From NCBI GenBank assembly GCA_021202895.1, contig JAJQCE010000027.1, forward strand, positions 1 through 63,398: a DNA stretch of 63,398 nt. Reading direction: 5' to 3'. Within the stretch, counting starts at the first letter, position 1; every line of letters begins with the position of its first letter. The position numbers and the translations under genes are program-made. Positions 37,010 to 46,197 of the stretch are shown one piece after another. The stretch is from Ruminococcus sp. GTDB taxonomy: Bacteria > Bacillota > Clostridia > Oscillospirales > Ruminococcaceae. Below the pieces are notes generated by a model. That model ran no database searches. It had not been told where the DNA came from and was given only the letters and a program-made list of their open reading frames with translations.

Positions 37010-37038
37010 ATTTTACCACAACTGTCTTTGCTTGTCAA
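37010..37038 (-). promoter_or_regulatory. Sigma-A promoter of pepF
   Basis: On the minus strand, TTGACA (37033-37038), 17 bp and TAAAAT (37010-37015). It is back-to-back with the rightward promoter at 37095. Confidence 0.78.
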
Positions 37039-37094
37039 GGGCTAAAGAGCAATGAAAAATCAACAAACCTCGCTGACTTTTTTACAAAAAGAGA

Positions 37095-37123
37095 TTGACA
37101 TTTAGTAGAAAACGTGATATTAT
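37095..37123 (+). promoter_or_regulatory. Rightward sigma-A promoter outside the inverted repeat
   Basis: TTGACA (37095-37100), 17 bp and TATTAT (37118-37123). It fires toward the left inverted-repeat arm and the solute-binding lipoprotein, and it lies just outside the repeat-bounded segment. Confidence 0.78.
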
Positions 37124-37153
37124 TAGAGTTAATAGTGAATAGTTGAGGTGCTT

Positions 37154-37320
37154 GGCAGTCCATCTAACCATGTAAATTCTCCTCTTTCAGCTTGGAATTG
37201 TTTAAGCTTTGTCATAAGTGCAAGTCCAAAAGTGTTAGTGACAGTAATTTACTTAAAATCAGTGACAGTTGGGGTATACTGTCACAAATATCACTATCGT
37301 CACTCTTAACTCTTAGCTTT
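37154..37320. repeat. Left arm of the inverted repeat around the solute-binding lipoprotein
   Basis: Positions 37154-37270, reverse-complemented, match 38787-38903 with 5 mismatches in 117 bases. Weaker similarity continues inward to about 37320. The outer part is an inverted copy of the addA ribosome site, ATG and next six codons. The inner part carries GTGACAGT at 37238 and 37262 and its complement at 37278, forming an 8 bp hairpin. Confidence 0.88.
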
Positions 37321-37333
37321 TTTGGAGGCTGCT

Positions 37334-38740
37334 ATGAAAACTTATAAATGCTTTGCCGCTGGCTTAGCGGCGCTTATGCTTACGATGGGACTTTGCGGCT
37401 GCTCAAGCTCCTCGTCAGACGAATCCTCGTCCTATGTCGACCAGGTGGAGGTAACTGCTACAGACGCTATTGACGCTATTCCTGAGGGCTCGGAAACGGA
37501 GCTTGAATGGCTGTCATACTTTGATTTGAACCCGACAAGTACGGCGGAGGAGAAGCGTGTTGACGTTGATCTTTTTGAGCAAAAGGGCGGCACAATCGTC
37601 TACTCGCAAACCACCTCGACGACAAAGTACGACCAGCTTGCAAGCCGTCTGCTCTCGAACGATCCGCCGGATTTGTTCTGGTTTGAGCAGAAGATGACCT
37701 TCCCTGCATACTGCGTCAAGGGTATGTTTCAGCCGGTTGACAGCATTGTCGATTTTGACGATGATATGTGGGTCGGAATGAAAGACCTGGCGGATCAGTT
37801 CACGCTTGGCGGCGATCATTACGTTGCGCCGATAAATTTAGGTGTGCTTTCGGTGCTAACCTACGACAAGGACGTTATCGAGGCGAACGGTCTTGAAGAC
37901 CCGTACGATATTTACATGAACGGCGACTGGACGTGGGACGAGTGGTACGACCTCATGGAGCAGTATGTCGCAGGCTCGACCGATGATGAAATTCGCTATG
38001 GGATTAACGGTTGGTTCGGAGCGTTTATCTTTCAGTCTACAGGCAAAACGCTGATTGAGTATGACGCTGAAACGGACGAGTACGTTTCAAACATTGACGA
38101 CCCAGACTTTGACCGTGCGTCCACAGTGCTTTACAACATTAAGAAAAACGGACTTTACTACTCCGACTGGATAGGAAGCGCTTCAGAGGCATTTAAAAAG
38201 CACATTCTCTTCTACGCTATGGGAACGTGGGCTGTTACGCCAAACGAGGGCGACAACTGGGCGATTGTGCCGATGCCGAGAGATCCGAACACTGACACCT
38301 ACTACACAACCACTGATATTACAGCTTATATGTGGGTATCAGGTTCAGACAAGGCGGATGCCGTCAAGTGCTGGTACGAGTGCGCAAGAGTTGCCAACAC
38401 CGACAGCGAATACACAGAGGCAAGCCGTGAAAAGTTCTTCATCAACAATCCCACCTGGACAGAGGAAATGTACGTGATGTCGAATGAGGAGCCGATAAGC
38501 GACAAATACGTTCAGGTGGTGGACTACGGCTACGGAATTTCCACCCTGCTTTCAAACGATGACGCAGCCACAAATGCCACCAAGGAGGCGGTTATCCCCT
38601 ACCTCTACTCGTCCGTCATGAAAACCGATGATGACGGCTCGCAGTACACATGGACACAGCTAAGAGAAAGCTACACCTCGACAATCGAATCGGAGCTAGC
38701 TGACTTTAATGAGGAATATCATGCGTTTATCGGGGAATAA
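37334..38740 (+). CDS. Extracellular solute-binding lipoprotein (family 1 type)
   Basis: A 468-residue lipoprotein resembling ABC sugar-binding proteins. ATG 37334 has GGAGG 6 bases upstream. The signal peptide ends in a lipobox with the acceptor Cys near residue 23 (LTMGLCGC), followed by a Ser/Asp linker. The mature part shows SBP features: a PPDLFWFEQKMTFPAYCVKG segment, LSVLTYDKDVIEANGLEDPYD, and WTWDEWYDLMEQY, a pattern typical of carbohydrate-binding SBPs. No permease or ATPase genes are adjacent, so it is an orphan. The ORF fits exactly between two inverted-repeat arms. A degraded relative is at 4831-5022. Confidence 0.88.
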   Translation: MKTYKCFAAGLAALMLTMGLCGCSSSSSDESSSYVDQVEVTATDAIDAIPEGSETELEWLSYFDLNPTSTAEEKRVDVDLFEQKGGTIVYSQTTSTTKYDQLASRLLSNDPPDLFWFEQKMTFPAYCVKGMFQPVDSIVDFDDDMWVGMKDLADQFTLGGDHYVAPINLGVLSVLTYDKDVIEANGLEDPYDIYMNGDWTWDEWYDLMEQYVAGSTDDEIRYGINGWFGAFIFQSTGKTLIEYDAETDEYVSNIDDPDFDRASTVLYNIKKNGLYYSDWIGSASEAFKKHILFYAMGTWAVTPNEGDNWAIVPMPRDPNTDTYYTTTDITAYMWVSGSDKADAVKCWYECARVANTDSEYTEASREKFFINNPTWTEEMYVMSNEEPISDKYVQVVDYGYGISTLLSNDDAATNATKEAVIPYLYSSVMKTDDDGSQYTWTQLRESYTSTIESELADFNEEYHAFIGE

Positions 38741-38903
38741 AGCTTAGCTAAGAGGGACAGCTGTGACAGTTGTGACACTACCCCTCAACTGTCACTGATT
38801 TTAAGTAATTTACTGTCACCAACACTTTTGGACTTGAACTTATGATAAAGCTTAAACAATCCCAAGCTGAAAGAGGAGAATTTACATGGTTAGATGGACT
38901 GCC
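38741..38903. repeat. Right arm of the inverted repeat, including the start of addA
   Basis: It begins directly after the lipoprotein stop and runs through the addA leader, ribosome site (GAGGAG) and first six codons. Its outer 117 bases (38787-38903) are about 96% identical to the inverted left arm. It contains GTGACAGTTG / CAACTGTCAC (38763-38795) and another ACTGTCAC at 38812. Confidence 0.88.
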
Positions 38904-41900
38904 GAACAGCTCAGAGCTATTGAAACTACAGATAAGGGCGTGATAGTGCCTGCGGCTGCTGGCAGTGGCAAGACTGCGGTGCTGATTGAGAGGACTGCGC
39001 GGCTGCTTGAGAACCCTGACGGGAGCTGCCCTGCGGAGAAGCTTCTCGCCGTAACCTTTACAAAAGACGCTGCTAATCAGATGAAGCAGAAGCTCAGAGC
39101 GGCTCTCGCTGAGAGGATTTCTAAGGAAACGAATTTTGAAAAGCGTAAGTGGCTTGAGCGGCAGCGGCAGATGCTGCCTCTTGCGAAAATTACCACGATA
39201 AACGCTTTCTGCCTTGAGCTTGTCAAGGACAATCTGAATGAATTTGACTATCGCAACGGCATTAAAATTGCCGACGACGCACAATCGGCTGTGCTTATGG
39301 ACGAAGCTCTTAAGGCTTCGCTTGAACGCATGAGAGAGGATTCTCCTGAACTTTCAGAGCTGCTAATGGATGCGCTGACTAACGGCAGCGACAGAGATCT
39401 TTTAAACTACATAAGCGACCTCTACCAGTTTACACGCTCGCTTGCTTTCCCTGATGAGTGGATTAAAAATGCCTCGAACGCTTTCAGAAGCGATGAAACA
39501 GTGTCAAAATATACGGACGTGCTTTTGCAAAGCTTTGAAACGCTTCTTTCGCACGCTTTTAAGCTTAACGAACGCGCGCTTTTCCTTGCGGGCAAGCTGA
39601 ACAACGGGCAAAAGGCAGTTGATACAATTCTTAACGACCTTGAAGTTCTTCAAACGCTTAAGGCTCATCTAAAAAGCGGCAGCTTTACTCACTTTTACGA
39701 CTGCGTGCAGTCTGTTCGCTTTGCCACGCTCAGAAAGCCGTCTGACAAAAAGCTTAACGATAATCAAAGACTTGACAACGAGCTTTTAATGGAGCAGCTT
39801 AAGCCGCTGCGTCAGCGTGTCAAGGACACGGTTTCCAAGATAAAAAAAACTCTCTCCTCACTCGGCAGAGATTTGTCTGAGCCTATGAAGGACGCAGGCT
39901 TTGTTTTTGATGCGCTTTGCACTGCCTCCTCGCTTCTTGACGAGGAATTTAGAGAGCGCAAAATCCAACAGGGACTTGCCGACTTCGGCGATGTTGAGCG
40001 CATGGCTATGCAGCTTTTAGTTAAGAAAAACGGCTCTGAAACAGAGCGCACCGAGCTTGCCAAGCAGATGGTTTCCTCTCACGCTTACAAAATGCTCCTG
40101 ATTGACGAATACCAGGACGTCAACAATTTGCAGGAGATGATTTTCCGTGCGCTTTCAGACGAAGATTCACTTGATTTTCTAGGGAAAAACGCATTTGCAG
40201 TCGGCGATGTCAAACAGTCGATTTACCGCTTCAGACTTTCAAATCCAAGGCTCTTTTTAAATGCGGCTTCGGCAGCGCAGAGCGAGGAGAACGCACACTT
40301 GTGTGAAATTCGCCTGACAAGGAATTTCAGAAGCAGAGCAAACGTGATTAACTTTGTAAACACCGTTTTTCGTACCCTTATGAGCGAAAAGCTGGGCGAA
40401 ACGGAATACACCGAGGATGAAGAGCTTAAGTACGGCGCAGACTATCAGGGACAGGATCCGCCTGTAGAGCTTATGCTGATTAACGATGTAAATGGCGACG
40501 AGCTTAAATACATGAGCTTCGGTGTTGAGGAGCTTAGCATTGCAAGGAGAATAAAGCTTCTTTTGGAGGAAAGCGAAGTCTTTGACGGTGAAAAGGCACG
40601 TCCTTGCCGACCAAGCGATATTTGCGTGCTTTCGAGAAACAAGGACGGCTGCCGTCAGATTGCCGCCGCACTTGAATATGTAGGCTTAAAGGCGCAGTGC
40701 GAGCAGAGCGACGGCTACATGGAGAGCAAGGAAATTATCACGATGGTGAACCTGCTCAGAGTTATTGACAATCCGATGAAGGATATGGCGATGGCGGCGG
40801 TTATGATGTCGCCGATTCTGAGCTTCAGCGCAGATGAAACAGCAAAGCTGCGTATGTACTGCCGCACTTCTGAAAAGAGCGACGAGCCGAAGCGGCTGTA
40901 TCAGATAATTTTAGCGGCTTCTAAAACTGAAGATGCCGATGAAAAGGAGGCTGAAAGGATAGAGCTTAACGACAGCGTACTTGAGGATAAGTGCCGCTAT
41001 GCAATCGATCTTATTTCACGTCTGAGATTTTACTCGGTGAGCCTTACGATTGAGGAGCTGATAATGAAAATCTATGACGAAACGGATTTCTTTTCTGTAG
41101 CAAGCGGCTATGAAAACTCAAAGCAAAAGCGTGCGAATCTGCGGCTTTTAACGCTTAGAGCCGCCGAGTACGAGAAAAACTCCGCAGGCTCGATTTCAGG
41201 CTTCTTAAGATTTTTAGACCGTGTAACCGCTTCAAAGGGCAGCTTAACTCAGGCTTCAACCTCATCAGGCGGAGCGGAAAGCGTTGCCGTCAAAACCTTT
41301 CACAGCTCAAAAGGTCTGGAGTTTCCTTTTGTCTTTCTCACCTCGCTGAACAGACGCTTCAATCAGAGCGACCTTAAGAGCAAAGCTCTCTACAACGAGC
41401 GGTCAGACGCAGGAATAGCCTTTATGCGTCACGACAAGCTTACAAACATAAACACCATCTCCCACGAAGCACTTAAGCTTACCGCAAAGAGCGAGCTTCT
41501 CAGCGAGGAGCTAAGGCTTTTGTATGTGGCTCTTACCCGTGCAAAGGAGCAGCTTTTTATCCCATTTTTCCTCAAAGAAGGCACGTCAGACAAACTGGGA
41601 GCGCTGGCGGACGACATTGCTTCGGCAAACGGAGTTAATGCGGATATTCTTTTAGGCTGCCAGAGCTTCAGCGAGTGGCTTGCGGCGGCTGTGATGCAGT
41701 CAGGTCTGTCAGAGCCGCTTCTCAAAGAGATTAACAGAGAGGACTTGTCTGCATATTTTAGCAGTCTTGGAAACGGCGAACAGGCAAAGCCGCTTTGCAT
41801 ATGGACTGAGCATCCTACAGAGAGAGCTGTAGAGCAACAGTCTGCGTTTAAGAGCGCAGCAGCTGATGAAAAAAGCGTCAAAGCTCTGCTCGAGCGTTTC

Positions 41901-42563
41901 AGCTTTGACTACGGAGCAAACAAGGCTCGTGCCGCCGCAAAGCGTTCGGTTACCGAGATAGTTTCAGAGCTTCACCGACTTAGCGAGGGCGATGAGGCAA
42001 GCGACAGAGCCTTCTATCCGCAGCTTGGCACACTCAAAGAGGAGGCTTCAAGGCTTAGCGCAGCACAGCGAGGAACCTACACCCACCTTTTTATGGAGCT
42101 TGCCGACTACGAAAGAGCACAAATGGACGCAAGAGCGGAGCTTGAGCGGCTTGTAAGCAGAGGGAGCATGAGCAGTATTGAAGCAAAGGGAGTGTATCTC
42201 GGCGCAGTCAAAGCTTTCTTTGACGGCGACTTTTACAAGCGCATGAGGCGTTCAGACGAGATAAGGCGAGAGATGAAGTTTTTAGTCAGAGCAAGCGATG
42301 CGAAAATTGACGAGAGCTTTCCTGAGATGATAAGCCCCGACGGTATGATCCAAGGTATCGCCGACTGCATTTTCAAAGAGGACGACGGCTATGTGCTGGT
42401 AGACTACAAGACCGACAACTTCACCGACATAACCGACTTAGACAAGTACTCTGTTCAGCTTGAGCTTTACAAGTCTGCGCTCGATTTGATTCTTCCTCTT
42501 CCTGTAAAAGCGTGCTATATCTACTCGTTCAAACTTAGACTTGGCAAGGAAATAAGGCTGTAA
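38886..42563 (+). CDS. addA: ATP-dependent helicase/nuclease subunit A
   Basis: A UvrD-type 3'-5' helicase with a C-terminal RecB-like nuclease; as AddAB it processes double-strand ends for RecA. 1225 residues. It has the Q-motif and Walker A VPAAAGSGKTAVL near residue 20, motif Ia AVTFTKDAANQMK, Walker B LLIDEYQDVN near 405, motif III/IV GDVKQSIYRFR near 440, motif V TFHSSKGLEFPFVFL near 805, motif VI LLYVALTRAKEQLFI near 880, and nuclease motifs GIADCIFKEDDGY and VDYKTDN near 1160-1180. Its usual partner addB is absent here. Its first codons lie inside the right inverted-repeat arm. Confidence 0.96.
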   Translation: MVRWTAEQLRAIETTDKGVIVPAAAGSGKTAVLIERTARLLENPDGSCPAEKLLAVTFTKDAANQMKQKLRAALAERISKETNFEKRKWLERQRQMLPLAKITTINAFCLELVKDNLNEFDYRNGIKIADDAQSAVLMDEALKASLERMREDSPELSELLMDALTNGSDRDLLNYISDLYQFTRSLAFPDEWIKNASNAFRSDETVSKYTDVLLQSFETLLSHAFKLNERALFLAGKLNNGQKAVDTILNDLEVLQTLKAHLKSGSFTHFYDCVQSVRFATLRKPSDKKLNDNQRLDNELLMEQLKPLRQRVKDTVSKIKKTLSSLGRDLSEPMKDAGFVFDALCTASSLLDEEFRERKIQQGLADFGDVERMAMQLLVKKNGSETERTELAKQMVSSHAYKMLLIDEYQDVNNLQEMIFRALSDEDSLDFLGKNAFAVGDVKQSIYRFRLSNPRLFLNAASAAQSEENAHLCEIRLTRNFRSRANVINFVNTVFRTLMSEKLGETEYTEDEELKYGADYQGQDPPVELMLINDVNGDELKYMSFGVEELSIARRIKLLLEESEVFDGEKARPCRPSDICVLSRNKDGCRQIAAALEYVGLKAQCEQSDGYMESKEIITMVNLLRVIDNPMKDMAMAAVMMSPILSFSADETAKLRMYCRTSEKSDEPKRLYQIILAASKTEDADEKEAERIELNDSVLEDKCRYAIDLISRLRFYSVSLTIEELIMKIYDETDFFSVASGYENSKQKRANLRLLTLRAAEYEKNSAGSISGFLRFLDRVTASKGSLTQASTSSGGAESVAVKTFHSSKGLEFPFVFLTSLNRRFNQSDLKSKALYNERSDAGIAFMRHDKLTNINTISHEALKLTAKSELLSEELRLLYVALTRAKEQLFIPFFLKEGTSDKLGALADDIASANGVNADILLGCQSFSEWLAAAVMQSGLSEPLLKEINREDLSAYFSSLGNGEQAKPLCIWTEHPTERAVEQQSAFKSAAADEKSVKALLERFSFDYGANKARAAAKRSVTEIVSELHRLSEGDEASDRAFYPQLGTLKEEASRLSAAQRGTYTHLFMELADYERAQMDARAELERLVSRGSMSSIEAKGVYLGAVKAFFDGDFYKRMRRSDEIRREMKFLVRASDAKIDESFPEMISPDGMIQGIADCIFKEDDGYVLVDYKTDNFTDITDLDKYSVQLELYKSALDLILPLPVKACYIYSFKLRLGKEIRL

Positions 42564-42641
42564 AACTGATAAGAACACCTTTAAACAGTACTGATAGCTT
42601 CAGTCAGAAGAAAATCAGAATTTTAAGGAGGAATAATTGTT

Positions 42642-43658
42642 GTGATGAAAAAAATATTGATAGGGCTTTTGACGATGATAATGACTGTCGGATCAATATC
42701 ACTGTCTGTTAATGCAAGTGAGTATACATATGGTGACTATGTATATAATATTCTTGATGACGGTACAGTTGAAATTGTCAACTATTATGGTGATGACAGT
42801 GTACTTGAAATTCCCAATGAAATTGATGGTATGTCAGTTGCAAGTATTGGAGCCGAGACGTTTTTTGTTTGCCATAGTTTAACTAGCGTAATAATACCCG
42901 ATTCGGTTACTAGCATTGTAAACGATACGTTTTATCAGTGCACAAATCTTACAGATGTTGCGATTTCTGCTTCTGTCACTGACATTGGTATAGATGCATT
43001 TTTAGAATGTGAAAGCATTACAAATATAACGGTAGATTCAAACAATGAGTACTACAGCTCGCTTGATGGAGTTTTATACAATAAAGATCAAACAACACTG
43101 ATTTACTGTCCAAACGGAAAAGACAGCGTGACAATACCAGATTCGGTTGTTAATATTGCAGACTATGCATTCAGCGAATGCTATAATCTTACAAGCATCA
43201 CAATACCTGATTCTGTCACAAGTGTTGGCGAAGGGGCATTTACATGGTGTGAAGGTCTTACAAGCATTACGATTCCCGATTCACTTAACAGCATAGAAAT
43301 GGGAACGTTTTACGCTTGCAGTAGCCTTACAAGCATTACAATTCCCAATTCAGTTACCAGCATTGGAGATACTGCGTTTGAATTTTGTGAAAATCTCAAA
43401 AGCATTACGATACCAAATTCAGTCGCAAGTATAGGAGATGAGGTGTTTGATGAATGCAATAATATTGTAATTCACTGTTACAATGATTCTTATGCAAAAC
43501 AGTACGCTATTGATAATGAGATTGAGTACGATCTTCTTGATTCTTCGCAAACGAATAAAGCTTTAATAATTGGTATAACGTCTGTTTTGGCTCTGGCAAT
43601 TGCTGCTTCTGTAGCTGTGGTTATCATAAAGCGTAAGAAAAAATCAATTAAGAAATAG
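42642..43658 (+). CDS. BspA-type leucine-rich-repeat membrane-anchored protein
   Basis: A 338-residue surface protein. AAGGAGG lies 10 bases before GTG 42642 (13 before the next ATG). The signal peptide ends near NAS. Residues 30-300 are LRR_5/BspA repeats with the recurring unit SITIPDSVTSIG-AF-C-L. An extreme C-terminal membrane helix (ALAIAASVAVVII) and a KRKKKSIKK tail anchor it. BspA-type repeats mediate binding to host or bacterial surfaces in other species; the ligand here is unknown. It lies 78 bases after addA with no clear promoter of its own. Confidence 0.85.
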   Translation: MMKKILIGLLTMIMTVGSISLSVNASEYTYGDYVYNILDDGTVEIVNYYGDDSVLEIPNEIDGMSVASIGAETFFVCHSLTSVIIPDSVTSIVNDTFYQCTNLTDVAISASVTDIGIDAFLECESITNITVDSNNEYYSSLDGVLYNKDQTTLIYCPNGKDSVTIPDSVVNIADYAFSECYNLTSITIPDSVTSVGEGAFTWCEGLTSITIPDSLNSIEMGTFYACSSLTSITIPNSVTSIGDTAFEFCENLKSITIPNSVASIGDEVFDECNNIVIHCYNDSYAKQYAIDNEIEYDLLDSSQTNKALIIGITSVLALAIAASVAVVIIKRKKKSIKK

Positions 43659-43677
43659 TTTTTCCATTATTCCAACA

Positions 43678-43710
43678 AAAAATGACGGTACATTCTGAAG
43701 ATGTACCGTC
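43678..43710 (-). terminator. Intrinsic terminator of glyQS
   Basis: GACGGTACAT / ATGTACCGTC, a 10 bp stem (43684-43710), is followed on the minus strand by ATTTTTTG. It probably also stops read-through from the convergent BspA gene. Confidence 0.85.
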
Positions 43711-43718
43711 CCTTAATA

Positions 43719-45104
43719 TCAAAATTCAATTTTTTCTGCAATGTAGCTTTCAAGCTCGTCAATCGCTATGCGCTCCTGCTTCATTGTATCTCTGTCACGC
43801 ACGGTAACACAGCCGTCCTCAAGCGAATCAAAGTCGTAGGTAACGCAGAACGGCGTGCCGATTTCGTCCTGACGGCGGTATCTCTTGCCTATAGAGCCTG
43901 TTTCGTCATAGTCAACGCTAAAGCTCTTGGAAAGCTTGTCAAACAGCTCTCCTGCCTGCTCGCTCAGCTTCTTGGAAAGCGGCAGAACACACGCCTTGTA
44001 CGGCGCAAGCGCAGGGTGGAAGTGCATAACACAGCGAACGTCAGGCTTCTCAGGCGTACCGATGTCCTCCTCGTCATATGCCTCTGTCACAATCGCCAAA
44101 AACAGACGCTCAACGCCCAGCGACGGTTCAATTACATACGGCACATATCTCTCATTTGTTTCAGGGTCAAAGTAGTCGAGACTCTTGCCGCTCGTTTCAA
44201 TGTGGCGGGTTAAGTCATAGTCGGTTCTGTCGGCAATGCCCCAGAGTTCGCCCCAGCCAAACGGGAAAAGGTACTCAAAATCCGTCGTAGCCTTTGAATA
44301 GAAAGAAAGCTCCTTTGCGGAGTGATCTCTCAAGCGCAGGTTCTCCTCCTTTATATTTAAGCTGTAAAGCCAATCTCTGCAAAAGCTTCTCCAGTACTCA
44401 AACCATTCAAGGTCTGTCCCGGGCTTGCAGAAAAATTCAAGCTCCATCTGCTCAAATTCCCTCATGCGGAAAATAAAGTTTCCAGGCGTAATTTCATTTC
44501 TGAACGACTTGCCCACCTGCGCGACTCCGAACGGAACCTTTTTACGGCTTGTCCTCTGAATGTTCGCAAAGTTTACAAAAATGCCCTGTGCGGTTTCAGG
44601 ACGCAGATACAGCTCGGACTTTGTATCCTCTGTAACTCCCTGATAGGTTTTAAACATCAGATTAAACTGCCTTATATCGGTAAAATTGTGCTTGCCGCAG
44701 TCAGGGCAGGGAATCTTTTTCTCCTCAATATAATCCAAAATCTGCTCGTTCGTCCAGCCTGCAACGTTCGTGCCGTCAAAGTCCTCAATCATGTTATCGG
44801 CTCTGTGTCGAGTTTTGCACTCCTTGCAGTCTATAAGCGGATCTGAAAAGCTCTTTAGGTGTCCCGAAGCTATCCATGTCTGCGGATTCATCAGAATTGC
44901 GCAGTCAAGACCTACATTGTACTTGTTCTCCTGAATAAACTTCTTTCTCCAGGCGTTCTTGATGTTGTTCTTAAGCTCCACTCCAAGCGGTCCGAAATCC
45001 CATGTGTTGGCAAGTCCGCCGTAAATCTCGCTTCCTGCGTATACAAAGCCTCTGTTCTTGCAGAGAGCCACTAATTTATCCATCGTTTTTTCGCTGTTAA
45101 GCAT
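43719..45104 (-). CDS. glyQS: Glycine--tRNA ligase, single-chain alpha2 type
   Basis: A class II synthetase of 461 residues, homodimeric type. It has motif 1 around [17 protein letters not shown], the zinc/insert region ([13 protein letters not shown] ... CPDCGKHNF), motif 2 [30 protein letters not shown], the class-typical [15 protein letters not shown] motif 3, and an anticodon-binding C-terminal domain ([10 protein letters not shown]). Its ATG has GAAAGGA 10 bases upstream. Monocistronic, with its own promoter and terminator; no T-box leader fits in the roughly 25-base leader. Confidence 0.96.
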   Translation of the reverse strand: MLNSEKTMDKLVALCKNRGFVYAGSEIYGGLANTWDFGPLGVELKNNIKNAWRKKFIQENKYNVGLDCAILMNPQTWIASGHLKSFSDPLIDCKECKTRHRADNMIEDFDGTNVAGWTNEQILDYIEEKKIPCPDCGKHNFTDIRQFNLMFKTYQGVTEDTKSELYLRPETAQGIFVNFANIQRTSRKKVPFGVAQVGKSFRNEITPGNFIFRMREFEQMELEFFCKPGTDLEWFEYWRSFCRDWLYSLNIKEENLRLRDHSAKELSFYSKATTDFEYLFPFGWGELWGIADRTDYDLTRHIETSGKSLDYFDPETNERYVPYVIEPSLGVERLFLAIVTEAYDEEDIGTPEKPDVRCVMHFHPALAPYKACVLPLSKKLSEQAGELFDKLSKSFSVDYDETGSIGKRYRRQDEIGTPFCVTYDFDSLEDGCVTVRDRDTMKQERIAIDELESYIAEKIEF

Positions 45105-45130
45105 TTTCTACCAATCCTTTCTCCACTGAT

Positions 45131-45159
45131 ATTATAGCACATTCTCATCACAATTGCAA
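45131..45159 (-). promoter_or_regulatory. Sigma-A promoter of glyQS
   Basis: On the minus strand, TTGCAA (45154-45159), 17 bp and TATAAT (45131-45136). Confidence 0.75.
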
Positions 45160-45208
45160 GTGCTTTTTGAGATATTTTTTATTTTTTTCATATATTTTAA
45201 AAACACGG

Positions 45209-45237
45209 TTGACTAACTTGAAAAAATGTGATAAAAT
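45209..45237 (+). promoter_or_regulatory. Sigma-A promoter of the 45292 membrane-protein gene
   Basis: TTGACT (45209-45214), 17 bp and TAAAAT (45232-45237), 55 bases upstream of the start codon. Confidence 0.7.
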
Positions 45238-45291
45238 TGATGTGTAAGCTTTAGAGAAAAACACTTGCTTGGAATGAAAGGATCAGATACA

Positions 45292-46167
45292 ATGGACGAA
45301 TTTGATTTCAGTGGAAGGAATCAGCCGAGCAACGGCTATTCGGTGCCGCCTGGCTATGCTGCGCCGCCTAAACACACAAGAGATCGCTCTATTAGCAATT
45401 CAAGAATGTGGTATTTAGCTTTCCTGCCTCTCTTCTCACTTGTGCTTGAGGTTTTTGCCGAAAACATAGTCACGGGAGCTTTTCTGTGGATTATCACCAT
45501 TGCCGCAATGTGGCTTTGCTGTAAAGCAGACAGAGATTATATTAAATCAAAGGGAGTAGACATCTCCTCTCTCAAAGTGATAGACATAATTCTCTCCCCC
45601 GTCTATGCGTTCAAGCGGTGCAAGCTCACGCATTGTGAAAGGACAGCGCCGATTGTTTTCTGTGTTTGTTTGCTGTATGCGCTGACGCAGAACAGCTTCG
45701 TTTATGCGCTTACTATGGACGAGGACGACATAGTCTATTCGATACAATACAAGGCGGTCTATCAGCTTTCAGGCTTTGAAAATGACGAGCGAAGCGCTTC
45801 AAACGAGTACGTATACAGCATAATCGAGCTGTATTCGCAAAGAATTACAGGTGCTGAATACGACCTCTACAGCGACGAGGAGCTAAGCGAGTGGACTGCG
45901 GTACGCAACGACGATGACATCACCGTAACCGCAAGCTCTGAAAGCGCAAACTTCAGCGTAGTTATCACGGCAAGCTTTGACGGCTACACCTTTACGAATA
46001 TTGAAATTGCTTCTGTCACGCTCGGTGAAAAAAGCTACACGGGCAACGACGCCGCAGACGCTTTCTCGACTATACTTGATATAATCGAGGAGGAATATGA
46101 AAGCTCGGACAGCTCAGGCAGCGAAAAGGCTCCAAGCTCTTCAAATGAAGAATACAAGTCAGTTTAA
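45292..46167 (+). CDS. Membrane protein of unknown function
   Basis: 291 residues from ATG 45292, which has GAAAGGA 9 bases upstream; the open frame begins 9 codons earlier at a TTG without support. It has a Pro/Gly-rich cytoplasmic N-terminus (residues 1-40, YSVPPGYAAPPK), two close hydrophobic segments (about 45-85), a third near 125-145, and an acidic extracytoplasmic C-terminal domain with repeated YSIxELYSQRITGAEYD-type beta elements and a Ser-rich tail. I do not recognise the family. It is alone between its own promoter and a terminator. Confidence 0.7.
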   Translation: MDEFDFSGRNQPSNGYSVPPGYAAPPKHTRDRSISNSRMWYLAFLPLFSLVLEVFAENIVTGAFLWIITIAAMWLCCKADRDYIKSKGVDISSLKVIDIILSPVYAFKRCKLTHCERTAPIVFCVCLLYALTQNSFVYALTMDEDDIVYSIQYKAVYQLSGFENDERSASNEYVYSIIELYSQRITGAEYDLYSDEELSEWTAVRNDDDITVTASSESANFSVVITASFDGYTFTNIEIASVTLGEKSYTGNDAADAFSTILDIIEEEYESSDSSGSEKAPSSSNEEYKSV

Positions 46168-46170
46168 AAG

Positions 46171-46197
46171 AAAGGGAGGCTTCAGACCTCCTTTTTT
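46171..46197 (+). terminator. Intrinsic terminator of the 45292 gene
   Basis: AAAGGGAGG / CCTCCTTTTTT stem with a seven-base loop and six T. The stop of the convergent RluA-family gene overlaps its end. Confidence 0.88.
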
